In this document: piece by piece, positions 1-9,010 of the stretch
Layout of the letters: the number at the start of each line of letters is the position of its first letter
Position numbering within the stretch: the stretch's first letter is position 1
Assembly: GCA_030847615.1 (NCBI GenBank)
Contig: JAUMIR010000003.1
Location: 56,157,001-56,221,000 of the forward strand
Direction: 5' to 3'
DNA length: 64,000 nt
From: Gambelia wislizenii
Lineage: Eukaryota > Chordata > Lepidosauria > Squamata > Crotaphytidae
The notes under the pieces: generated by a model
Told to the model about the DNA's origin: nothing
Seen by the model: the letters and a program-made list of their open reading frames with translations, nothing else
The model's database searches: none
Translations under genes and position numbers: made by a program

Positions 1-206
1 TGGATCTTGCCCTGATTTCATACAGCATCATTTGCTTTTCAGACACTGTTGACCCACTCTTGCTCTCTGGTCTACCAACTGGGAGTCTCCATGCTCTTTC
101 ATTTCATAGAGCATAGAGAAAAATAAAGAGAAGTGCAATCATGTAAGACGCTGAATGTTCCACCCACATGTCTTCCCCCGCCCCAGATTCTGTGGCTAGG
201 AAAAAT
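1..206. other. no recognisable feature
   Basis: I see no coding or repeat signal here apart from ordinary AT-rich DNA leading into repeat X1. Confidence 0.4.
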
Positions 207-790
207 GGGACTGTCTATATGGCAAGAATACTCCTCATAGAGTTTGAGTAGGATACAATTTGTCTTAATGAGATCCTGCATCAATCTGCCATATTCAGAA
301 GGAAAGGGACCCAAAAATGCCAAAAGAAAGCCTTTGTGGCATTCCCCTAAAGTTTTTAAAAAGCTCCTCAGGGAATGAGGATTCTCACTCATTGGGACAA
401 CCGATTTGCATTGGTGCACATTCCCCATAAGAGCAGAAGTGGAACGCTGATGGGTTAAATGTGTGCAGGGGGCAGAGCTTGCTAACAACACAAGTGCTTG
501 AAACTGCCATGTTGGATTTTTGCCACAACAATCATGTGCTACAGGAAGAAAATAGCCTTTGGTTGCTTGCTTGCTTGCTTCTTTGTTAAAGCAGATGGTT
601 GCACCTTGGATTTAGTTTTTTTTTAAAAAAAAATCTGTTCAGCAGCAGCAATTCAAGGTTAATAACAACACGAATAATTCACTTGTGCCCACCATCTTGA
701 TTCGCAGGCATGCCCATTGGAATAGTAAAAGTGGGTAGCTTTGCATGCCTGCAATCTTTTAAAAACTTGTTAAGACAAACAGAAGCTGCT
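207..790 (-). mobile_element. Non-autonomous DNA element, family X (copy X1)
   Basis: This copy lies in reverse orientation relative to copies at 11769, 27620 and 42815. Its left edge GGGACTGTCTATATGG corresponds to the reverse complement of the right edge TGTCTAGACAACCCC at 28226. Landmarks shared with the other copies are ACTCCTCAT, GCCATATTCAGAAGG, a GGGACAA...GCATT block, TTGCTAACA and CCACCATCTTGA. No coding potential belongs to the element. The inverted GGG..TGTCTA ends suggest a DNA transposon derivative, perhaps hAT-like. No 8-bp target duplication was recognised, so the superfamily is unassigned. Confidence 0.55.
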
Positions 791-838
791 GCGAATTGAC
801 ATTACTGCACACCAATCCAAATTTTATTGCTTCATTTA

Positions 839-1189
839 GGACTTTTTCGGATGAGCTTTTATACTGCTAGCAGCCTCGTCCCCGTTGCGAGGCTGCAGCG
901 CTGCAGGGCGTCCCTTTCGGATGACGCCCTGCCCTGCCGATCCTCTTCCGAGACTGTTGCGTAACCTCTGTGACGCTGCTGCGTTATATTCGGCGGTTTT
1001 CTAATCACGAAAGTTGATCGTGATTAGAAAACCGCCGAATATAACGCAGCAGTGTCACAGAGGTTACGCAACAGTCTCGGAAGAGGATCGGCAGGGCAGG
1101 GCGTCATCCGAAAGGGACGCCCTGCAGCGCTGCAGCCTCGCAACGGGGACGAGGCTGCTAGCGGTATAAAAGCTCATCCGAAAAAGTCC
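839..1189. repeat. Near-perfect 351-bp palindrome (MITE-like hairpin element)
   Basis: Two 172-bp arms (839-1010 and 1018-1189) are reverse complements with no indels and only two mismatches, around a 7-bp spacer (AAGTTGA, 1011-1017). Both mismatches are transitions that would be explained by decay of a CpG in one arm. The ends read GGACTTTTTCGGATGAGC and its complement. Each arm also folds on itself: GCAGCCTCG/CGAGGCTGC and CAGGGCGTC/GACGCCCTG are short stems within an arm. The arms are GC-rich and CpG-rich, unlike the AT-rich flanks. Arm identity suggests either recent insertion or homogenisation. Flanking trinucleotides are TTA on the left and ATA on the right, so a target duplication is not proven. 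A diverged half copy is at 25877-26048. Confidence 0.85.
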
Positions 1190-1782
1190 ATAGACAGAGA
1201 AACAGATCTCCACACCTGATTTATGGCATCCATTCCAACACTGACTTTGGTATCTACTTCAGCTATTCTATTCTCCTGTTCATAGGAATCCCAGGATTGT
1301 AGCTACAGAGGAACAAATTGAAAGTATAGACCCCTCAGTAAGAATTCTTCCCCCAATGAAATATTCTCTCAGTCCCCAAATATTGAGCATTGCAGAGACT
1401 GAGACACTGAAAATTGTTTAAGCCTGGATATATATTGATATCAATATAGATATAGATTTGCTGTGTTTGTAAATCACAACAAACCTTGGTACCTTGGTAA
1501 TTTTGTCTTCCCCTTTTCTTTTCTGTGTTTTTAAAAGCTCAACTGAAGTTTTAAGTTACTGCAATGCTAGAAATTTGGGGACTGAAGAAAAATTTCATGG
1601 GGGGGCATAATTCTATTTTACTCCCTGCCATAGCTACACTGCTGATCAATCCCCTTTTGTTCTTTCCTTTACAAATGAAAGACTCCTCCTCTTTCTTTCA
1701 TAAGAATCTGAACATAAAGGAACATAGGTCTTAACAAAAATGTTTCAAGAGCAATCTACTTATTGCAGAACAATACAGCAAG
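1190..1782. other. no recognisable feature
   Basis: AT-rich sequence with no supported gene or repeat that I can name. Confidence 0.4.
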
Positions 1783-1826
1783 ACAAAAAAAAAAGAGAGA
1801 GAGAGAGCGAGCGAGAGAGAGAGAGT
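1783..1826. repeat. (GA)n microsatellite
   Basis: A poly-A run passes into AG dinucleotide repeats interrupted by two GCGA units. The Arg/Glu-rich reading frame across it is an artefact of the repeat. Confidence 0.85.
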
Positions 1827-1930
1827 GGTTTCTACCTGCATTGAAATCCCTCAATACCATCTTAACAAACAACACGTCAGACAGAATGCAGGCCTGTGAC
1901 TCTGGACTTTATCACATAAGCCCCTTTAAA

Positions 1931-1979
1931 TGTTCTTCTGCTGGCATAAAAAATCCATTTTTATGCCAGCAAAAGAACA
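1931..1979. repeat. 22-bp inverted repeat (hairpin)
   Basis: The arms 1931-1952 and 1958-1979 are complementary with one mismatch around ATCCA. The core is TGCTGGCATAAAAA and its complement. It sits just inside the left end of the TIR element. Confidence 0.8.
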
Positions 1980-2461
1980 CCCCCCACCACTGTTACCTCC
2001 TCTCCCAGCAAAGGCTTCACCAGCAATGAAAGAGGAGGTGAACACAGCTCCATCCACTTCCTTGTTCAAAATCCCGCAGATTCTCGTGAGAAGATGCTTG
2101 TGCAGAAAATTACAAACACAACACACAAAAGTTTTTTAAAAGCATATACACACACTAAAACAACTGCCAAGTAACCCGGGGGGTCATAAAAAGTGGCTGT
2201 CGTACTTACCTAGCTGTCGCACTTATATGACTGTTGCTTACCTGGCTATAGCAATCTCACCCAGAAATGTTCGCCCCAGGCTGGCCATTCATGCAGCATT
2301 CACGTGCATACAATGGCATGAGGTTTCACACACTGACAATGCTGAAACTAAAGTGCCATTGTGGATCAATTGATGGCTTCAGCCATCAATAAAAAGGTAC
2401 GTATTTTGGCCAGGACATAAACACAAAAGGGAGTAATCATGTGGTATGCACAGCCTTTCAC

Positions 2462-2622
2462 ATTTTTTTAATTTATTTACTTATACCCCGCTCTTCAGCC
2501 TCAAGGCTATCAGAGCGGCTTACAAATTGTTTTAAGCAATAGCTATTTACACATCTACACTGCATTAAACAGTTTCCAATGTGTGTTAGCTAATTGCCCC
2601 CCACAAGCTGGGTGGAGCCGTT
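2462..2622 (-). mobile_element. tRNA-headed SINE with L2/CR1-like tail, truncated copy
   Basis: The sequence from TACCCCGCTCTTCAGCC through AGCGGCTTACAAATTG to CACAAGCTGGGT is almost the same as at 15470-15610. Read on the minus strand, this is the SINE tail and body ending in GCGGGGTATAAG plus an A/T-rich end. The tRNA-derived head present in the 15.5-kb copy is absent here, so this copy is 5'-truncated. Confidence 0.7.
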
Positions 2623-2669
2623 ATGATGCCATATTTAGTGTGTCTGATAAAGTCCTAAGATGTCGCCAT

Positions 2670-2840
2670 TTCCCCCCTGTATGTTTTTTTTAAATCTTTC
2701 CCTGATGAAGCAGCCAGTGAAGGTTCAAAAGCTTGCATACTATATTTTATGCTTTGGAGTTGGCCCAATAAAGGCATCACTTCTTGTGAATTTTGGATTT
2801 TGTGTTACTTGTCCACCTGTAATGGCCAGGGCTACTTCTC
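2670..2840 (+). repeat. Hammerhead-core-like interspersed repeat, copy 1
   Basis: It contains CTGATGA (2702-2708), a weak stem (AGCC/GGTT), AAAA and GCTTGCAT, followed by CCCAATAAAGGCATCAC. The same order of blocks is seen at 34640-34800 and, inverted, at 59420-59600. CTGATGA, a helix and GAAA is the hammerhead-ribozyme core order. Here the GAAA box is AAAA, so this copy is probably inactive. Confidence 0.45.
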
Positions 2841-2983
2841 TTCAGTAGTGACATAACCAGTCTAACACACTAGACATATTCCAACTCTTTCTGTGTAACA
2901 GGAGGGGGAGGAGGAAGGGTCACATGGATGGCTACCTTGTGCTGCCTCTTTGTGGGACGTGGTATGGCTAATTAGGACCCCCC

Positions 2984-3191
2984 CTCTCTCTCTCTGGCTT
3001 TTCTTCGCAAACGAAGATTCAGGAAGGACTCATCCTGCACTTTCTGCAACCGCGCTGATGACTAAAAAGGCCAATCCGAGATAAACAAGTCCGGTTGCAG
3101 AAAGCACAGCAGAAGGTCTCCTTGGGTGATGTTTCTGGGTTGTGATTCTTTCTGTGTTGTCGTTTCTCTTCAAGACTTGTTCGGCGTGAGT
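2984..3191 (-). mobile_element. 5'-truncated LINE tail (copy A of the 53.4-kb LINE)
   Basis: The minus strand carries the last ~200 bp of the LINE. This covers the end of the RT frame with its Cys2-His-Cys finger region, the short 3' UTR (AATCTTCGTTTGCGAAG) and the (GA)n tail, seen here as (TC)n at 2984-2996. It diverges noticeably from the 57.2-57.4 kb sequence, including one finger residue. It is an older insertion, truncated just upstream of the ACGACGAACAAG block. Open frames read across this stretch are remnants, not genes. Confidence 0.85.
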
Positions 3192-4330
3192 GCACAGATG
3201 CAAGAAACAAGAAAGGAGAGAAGGAGGCACATTGAAATTTGGGGTATGTTAATTTTCCAACCCTGTGACCCCTGTAGGCCACACCTGCATGTCCAGGTGC
3301 ACTGAAAATGAAATTGCATCCTTCTGGTTGTTGAAAGCAGCATTGCATAACTTCTGTTGCTGATTTTGGAGCATTTGGGTGGTTTGAGGCTCTAGAGGGA
3401 GGGGTGAGGTACATCCCTGTATTTGTATGTAGCTTTGGCCCATATTGGAAGGTTTTGGGGTGAAAGGATGATTAAAAATGAGTCTGAAAATTAAATTGGA
3501 GGGATTGGGTTTCCAGAGGGCTTTGAGGACAGTAAAAGTAGGATTCAGGGCCCATATGTCACTCATAGATTACACCTTCCCCATCCATGACATAGAACCT
3601 GAACTGTTTGGTACCCAGGATCACTTATGCCCCACTTGCCCTGCTCCCTAGATGCTAACGTTGGCCACACCCCTCCAATTGGTACATGATGAATGTGTTA
3701 ATCTGAGGGTGGTCTATTCTCTTATTTGCCGCTTCTTCAACATTATGAACCTTGGATGACCTCAGTTCACATATCCATGGAAGGAGCTCTACTCATTTCA
3801 ATATGTCCATGCATGGAGCCCTCTTTATGCTTACACCAACTGTGTGCCAGCCACCAGTTGGTGTAAGCGTGGTTAGTAGGTACATAAGCATCTAGGGTTT
3901 AGCACTAACTGAGTACCCGATCAGAGCCACTGGTGAAAGGGGCACGGGGAAGTCTGGCTGCTTGGCTGCCTGGGGACGTCCAGGCAGAGTCAAGGGAGGG
4001 CAACACATCCTGGTGGGGTTGTGCTCTATTGGGGCCACTGGCCGAACATCCGTGGCCCTATCGCCAGACCGCTAACTGATTCCCCCACACACACTGTGTG
4101 AACTGCAAAATCAGTACTTTTTCGCATCATCCAATTTCAGACAAAATCGTGTAAACAAATGGGAACTGGAGTGAAAGGGAGGTAAGCCAACATTTTCCGC
4201 GCTTAATTCTCCTGTCTAGCTGACCAGTTAGTGTGAAGCCCTTCACAGTATCTATTCAGGACAGATCAAAGCTTTCTTTCTTAAATCTGGAATAGCTTCA
4301 TGATAGTGTAAATGTAATATACTGACAAAG
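3192..4330. other. no recognisable gene
   Basis: I cannot name any feature here. Two reading frames over 100 codons on the minus strand have no recognisable motif and partly run into the LINE tail. A short inverted repeat lies near 3835-3870 (ACACCAACTG...CAGTTGGTGT). Confidence 0.4.
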
Positions 4331-4530
4331 AACCAGAGTGGTGTAGTGGTTTGAGTGTTGTACTATGACTCTGGGGACCAGAGTTCGAATCCCTGCTCAG
4401 CTATGGAAACCTTCTGGATGACCTTGGGCAAATCACACTCACTCAGCCTCAGAATACCCTGTGATAAGTGTTTAAGTGCTTAGGGTCACCATAAGTTGGA
4501 AATGACTTGAAGGTACACAACAGCAACAAG
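4331..4530 (+). mobile_element. Sauria-type SINE (tRNA head, BovB/RTE-like tail)
   Basis: The RNA polymerase III box A TGGTGTAGTGG (4339-4349) fits TRGYNNARNGG, and box B GTTCGAATC (4383-4391) fits GWTCRANNC. The body includes GACCTTGGGCAAATCACAC and CAGCCTCAG, and the tail GGGTCACCATAAGTTGGAAA resembles the 3' end of BovB LINEs. It ends in an ACAACAGCAACA tail. Compared with what I recall of the family, a stretch is missing between CAGCCTCAG and GTGATAAG. Both promoter boxes look intact. Confidence 0.85.
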
Positions 4531-4691
4531 CATACTGACAGCCTGGTTATGACGCCAGACAAATAAGAGTAAGAAATCAGAAAAATAATAGAAAATGTAG
4601 AATTTCATATCCCTACATTTGCTTCTTGGGTACCAAAGGAAGGAAGTGGCTCTCTGCTGTTGTCTAGTGACCTTCTCTTCAATCAGTCATG
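4531..4691. other. spacer
   Basis: Short AT-rich spacer between the SINE and the minisatellite; nothing recognised. Confidence 0.4.
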
Positions 4692-5100
4692 GAGGCCGAG
4701 TCTCGGCCACAGCAGCCCATCCCACCCAGCGCCCCAGCAGCTGCTGTGGCTGAAAGCTCGGCCTCTGTAACTTTTGATGGAGGCCAAGCCCTCAGACGCA
4801 GTAGCTGCCGAGGGCTTGGGCACACAGCAGGATGGGCTGCTGCAGCCAAGGGCTCGGCCTCTGTGACTGACAGTCACAGAGGCCGAGCCCTTGGCCGCAG
4901 CAGCTGTCAAAGGCTTGTGAGCCCGGCGGGATGGGTTTCTGCAGCTGAGTGCTCACCCTCTGTGACTGACAGTCAAAGAGGCTGAGCCTTCGGCCACAGC
5001 AGCCACCAAGGGCCAGGGCACCCGGCGGGACAGGCTGCTGCGGTTGCTATAACCAAGGGCTTGGCCATCCGTCAGTCAGTCACAGAGGCCGAGCCTGGCC
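4692..5100. repeat. GC-rich ~99-bp minisatellite with palindromic unit junctions
   Basis: Units begin with GAGGCC(G/A)AG at about 4692, 4780, 4879, 4978 and 5085, giving periods of 88, 99, 99 and 107 bp. Each unit ends in CTCGGCCTCTGTGACTGACAG or a variant, so unit ends and starts are complementary. The best junction is a palindrome with 34-bp arms (4836-4869 and 4871-4904), one mismatch and a 1-bp spacer. The array is strongly GC-rich against AT-rich flanks. Open frames on both strands follow from base composition and are not taken as genes. Confidence 0.8.
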
Positions 5101-8100
5101 AGGCGGCAGCAGGAAAAGTTGGGCTGCTTAGGCAGGCAGAAGTCAGCAAGCCTGAAAGCAAGCTAGCAAGCCAGGAGGCAGGCAGCCAGATGACTGGGAA
5201 TGGGGAGAGTGCTGGGGTTGCCCAGTGTGTCATAACAATAAGGGCAGATCCTGCATTGCACTGCATCCCTTTGCAAGCCCACCCCCTCCAAGGTCCGACC
5301 AATCATATCTCAGCTCTGCTGTGAGCCCCTGTTTCAAGATGGTTGCTGGTTGATCAGACAACCAATAGTGTGCAACCTTACACATTTTTTTTTAAAAAGT
5401 TGGGGGAAATAGCAAAAGTAGTTATTGCACTTTTCAGAGGTATTTTTGCCTCCCCTTCTTCTGAATAGAGAGACTTTGGCCCGAAATGCATGAGGACCAT
5501 TAGGAATCTGGGTGAATTCTTTGAGGATTTTTTTTTTCTTTGTAAACACCCCCTGAGAAAGATTTGGCCACTGTTTCCTCCCCATGCTTGAAAAGGTTCT
5601 GAAATGAACTAATATAATTTGCAAAGCATCAAAACATTCATGAGGTATATGCACACATACACCAGTTTGGGCTCAGTGCTATTTTAAACAGTCTTGCAGA
5701 CAACTTCAAAAATTACTTTAGGAATGAGAGGACTCACAGAATAAAAGCTATCAGCATTTGGCATGCTATATTTCCCCTTCCATATTTATCTGGCTCTGCT
5801 GTAATAAAAATAAATAATCCATGTCATAATACTATAATAATAATAAATATGTTTATGCTAGCACTGCACTTGCTTTTTAAATACCATGTTATTTCATGCC
5901 ACCTCCACCCCTCAGTAGGAAATGGTCTTTCCTTTTTTTAATAACGATGTCAAAATGTCTATTGTTATTTTGTACTTGACACATCATAAGAGGACAGCAT
6001 TATCAGGAGATAATGGACTGTATTGGGCACTGAATATTCAAAAGTGCAGTCAAGAGCAAAGTATTTGCAAGGTCAATTCTACCTTTAGGTAATGGTTACC
6101 ACTAAAGTGGTTTACTTTCTCTGTTATTAACTCAGTCTCTCATGGCTAGAAATCTCAAAGGTAGAATATAGAATCCAGCATTGCCTGACAGTCTATGTAC
6201 CTTGCATGTGAATTTCCATGCCTACAAATTAGTTGTCTGCTTAAACGAACCTCAAATAATTCACTTAATACGAGTTATAATTTCCAAAAAAAGTTTATTT
6301 TCAATATTACATTTTCATACATTGCAGATATAAGGATAAGATGGTTGTTCTATGGTGACAAACATAATTAGATTTGAGAGTCTGGTTTTAGAAAAGAAGA
6401 TGTTTCAGAGATCCTGTATTTCTGTTCCAAAGATCTTGGCAAGCTTCCAGATTAGGTTGTGGAAGAGCTAATGTGAACATAAAAATGTATTCAGAAACCA
6501 GGATTAGACTTCACCATACATCTGTGGAAGACTCATCTGTATCAGAAAGGTCAGAGGTGTAGTTACCACATAACACCTTTCCCCAACCTACTATTGTCAT
6601 TTGTTTTGGACTAAAACTCCCAGAAACCCCAGCTAGTATGGCCAATGATCCAGATAGGAGATTATGTTCAAAGAATCTGAAGGTCACCCGTCTGCGGGAA
6701 GCTTCCATAGGATATGCTAGGGGCCATACGTAATTTAGGGCTCTTTTCAGGTTTACTGAACTTGGGACAGGTTGAACTTGAAATTGGCATCCTTAATTGG
6801 CATGTGTAATTTTCAAAGGTGGGAAAATTGAATTGGTTTATATAGGTTTAGGGATGCCTATACACTTCATTTACCCCTAGTTATATAGTTTGATATCTTT
6901 ATTCTCCCTAAACCCTCCCCACACACTCACACACACCTTCCTGGTCCATGGGGAGAGGATGTTGCCCTTTCCCAACTAACCAGCAAGAACTCAGCTGGCA
7001 GAAGAAGGGATGTGTGTGGCCATTGCCCTATCCCTATTATCAGAATTTACATAGAGCAACCTTCCCTACTCAGGTGTCCACCAGATATCTCAGACTACAA
7101 CTTTCATTAGATGAATGTGAGATTATGAAAACTCTTGTCCAATACATGAGGAAGGCATCAAGTAGAGGACACCTGACCAAAACAAAAAAATACATTTCTG
7201 GAGACAGAGCTGTTCACTCGTAAAACAACTAGATCTGTTTTTTTAAAAATGGGAAAACACCTGAAGAACAACAAAACAGGTGCTTCCTCAATAAGTCATT
7301 TACTAGAATAACATTTGTGACAATAAAGACCTCAGATTTGTGGCAATAAAGAATGTGAACTTTACTGGTGATAGGATTCTCCAAAAAAGGAAAATAGAAT
7401 GGATTTTAAAATTAAAAACTTTGGACTCTTTAGACTTGTAGAAACTTTGGTATCTCCCACTCTTATAAAAGCTTTCAGTTTTCAGAGAGCCGTTTTCTCT
7501 TTAGTCTGGATATATCCACATGGCCATGAACATTACCTGCTTTTTTCCCTACTATTTGCTCATAGAATTTTTTAAAAAAAAAACAACTTGCACACTTGAC
7601 TCATATATTTCATTTTTCAGCAAATGGTGTTGGAATTCTTTGTTCAGAGATTTCTGCGGTCTTAACTTTTAATGGGTATGTACAAGCTATAGGCTCCCTG
7701 CAAATGCTGTAATGATTTAACTGTCTATAAAGTTACATAGGTAATTATAAGCAGTCTTCTGTGGTTTTGGTATAACTTCCTGAAAGAGGCCTTAGAGAAT
7801 GCACAGGTTGACATATGTTGGGCTCTTTAGCTAATAAAGGCCATCATCTAGCATCTTGAGATATGTCTCCCTTTTCTCTTGTGGATTTTATTTGATTATC
7901 TCCAGTTTTGGTTGTCCTTGGCCCTAGCTAAGCCAGGAGCTTCAATTCTTCTTATCTCTCTGGCTAAATAATAACTCCCCACATCAGCTCAATTATCTTT
8001 GTTTTGTTCCCCAGCAATAAAAAAAATAAATAAATGGTAAGAGGGAAAATGCCCGGTCCAAATTAGAGGAAGCCATTTGAAACTGCCATACAATAATCAT

Positions 8101-8164
8101 CATCCTCATATCACATTTGAGTTAGAAGTACTAAGCTGTAGTATGAAAAGCAATGTATAATATA
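5101..8164. other. gene-free stretch with minor repeat relics
   Basis: I see no supported gene. A block at 5292-5320 (GACCAATCA...TCAGCTCTGCT) recurs at the right end of the window. At about 6603-6650, GGACTAAAACTCCCAGAAAC followed by CCAGCTAGTATGGCCAATG looks like a widespread squamate interspersed repeat that I cannot classify. A related ACTACAACTTTCAT block lies near 7093. The rest is AT-rich. Confidence 0.4.
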
Positions 8165-8290
8165 CTTTATTTTGTTAAATTTATTTCTCTGTCTAATTTA
8201 TATGCTGCCTTTCTCCTGACATGGAACCCAAGGCAGCTTACAAAGGCTAAGGACATTATCAAACAAGGCACACATTCCAGAATTACAGCA
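8165..8290 (-). mobile_element. L2/CR1-like 3' tail fragment
   Basis: The stretch TTTATATGCTGCCTTTCTCC...CAAGGCAGCTTAC, read on the minus strand, is the usual end of many vertebrate L2-group elements (GTAAGCTGCCTTGG... then TAAA-rich DNA). It is diverged and short. Confidence 0.5.
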
Positions 8291-8300
8291 AGATAGTAGC

Positions 8301-8670
8301 AGACGTGGCCCTTACTTATCACACAATTTTGTCTCTATCCTCTTGCTGTCTTGTTGTTCATCTGATTCTGTAGTGCATCTTATCATTGATGGGGAAAACC
8401 TGTCAATAGTTCCCAATATCACTGCTATGGCATTCCCCTCTGTGTGATAAGATAATTCCATGGCAATAGCAATATGAAGAAAGTCACATGGCATGAGGGG
8501 GCCACATGACTGCTTAACCTCCTCTCTCCCCCTCCCCCTCGTTATTCCAATCTGGCAAAAATTGCTTTTTCTCCATTCCTTTCTTCTTCTTCTGGCTTAA
8601 ATACCGGTACTTTCCCATTTGCTTCACTAACATGATTGCTGAGAGAAAGGAGGCTAGTGTGATAATGTCC
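8301..8670 (-). mobile_element. TIR element, GGACTTTATCA-end family (copy V2)
   Basis: The right end, read as the complement, is GGACATTATCACACTAGCC. It matches the left end GGACATTATCACACCAGCC at 37122. The middle shares GTCACATGGCATGAGGGGGC and a C/T-rich block ending CTCGTTATTCCAA with the hairpin arm at 37290-37350. The left end (about 8307, GGCCCTTACTTATCACAC) is degraded. It is non-coding. Confidence 0.6.
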
Positions 8671-8799
8671 CAAGAACAAGATAAACTTTAAAAAAAACAC
8701 CTTGATAATAAAACACAGTTGAACCAACATCACATTAAAATTCCACTAATTGTTTTCAAAAGTATAAAATTGTTTTAAAAGCATAAAAATAAAGTTTAA

Positions 8800-9010
8800 A
8801 ATGCACCTATAAAAGGCTTCCCACCACCAATGGATCATTAAAAGTTTGTTTGAATAAAAAGGTCTTTGTCTGCCAGTGACAGGAGAGCAAAATGAAGTCC
8901 AACCTAGACTCCAATGGGAGGGAATTTCACAGGCTCAGGGGTGAAGCTGAGAAGACACTCTCCTGTGTCCTCACCACATGGGTCTTTGATTATGGTGGGA
9001 CTGAGAGAAA
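8800..9010 (-). mobile_element. Diverged L2/CR1-group coding relic
   Basis: On the minus strand the piece encodes a decayed C-terminal tract of the LWNSLP type found near the end of L2-group LINE reading frames. The plus strand shows the matching GGAGGGAATTTCACAGGCTC and GAGAAGACACTCTC blocks. It has many lesions and is only recognisable by pattern. Together with the tail at 8165-8290 it may be one old insertion split by the TIR element at 8301-8670. Confidence 0.4.

Larger units (their letters stand above)
1903..2654. mobile_element. TIR element, GGACTTTATCA-end family (copy W1)
   Basis: The left end GGACTTTATCACATAAG (1903-1919) and the right end, complement GGACTTTATCAGACAC, form terminal inverted repeats matching those at 8670, 26638 and 37122/37651. 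Just inside the left end is a 22-bp-arm hairpin. The block around GCAGATTCTCGTGAGAAGAT recurs at about 25760-25785 in copy W2. A truncated SINE lies inside (2462-2622). The flanks do not give a clean target duplication (TCT left, TAA right). The element is non-coding and presumably non-autonomous. The GG..CC ends with TAA/ATA neighbours resemble PIF/Harbinger derivatives, but that is a guess. Confidence 0.5.

Noticed and set aside
1763..2029. Basic Arg/Glu-rich reading frame.
   Set aside because: Created by the (GA)n microsatellite.
3019..3414. 131-codon minus-strand frame ending in a zinc-finger-like motif.
   Set aside because: The finger belongs to the LINE tail at 2984-3191. The upstream part is unrelated DNA read through by chance.
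4331..4410. A tRNA gene, because both pol III boxes are good.
   Set aside because: No cloverleaf could be formed by eye and the sequence continues into a SINE body and tail.
4683..5324. Ala/Ser-rich reading frames on both strands.
   Set aside because: They run over a GC-rich tandem repeat. The lack of stops follows from base composition and repetition.
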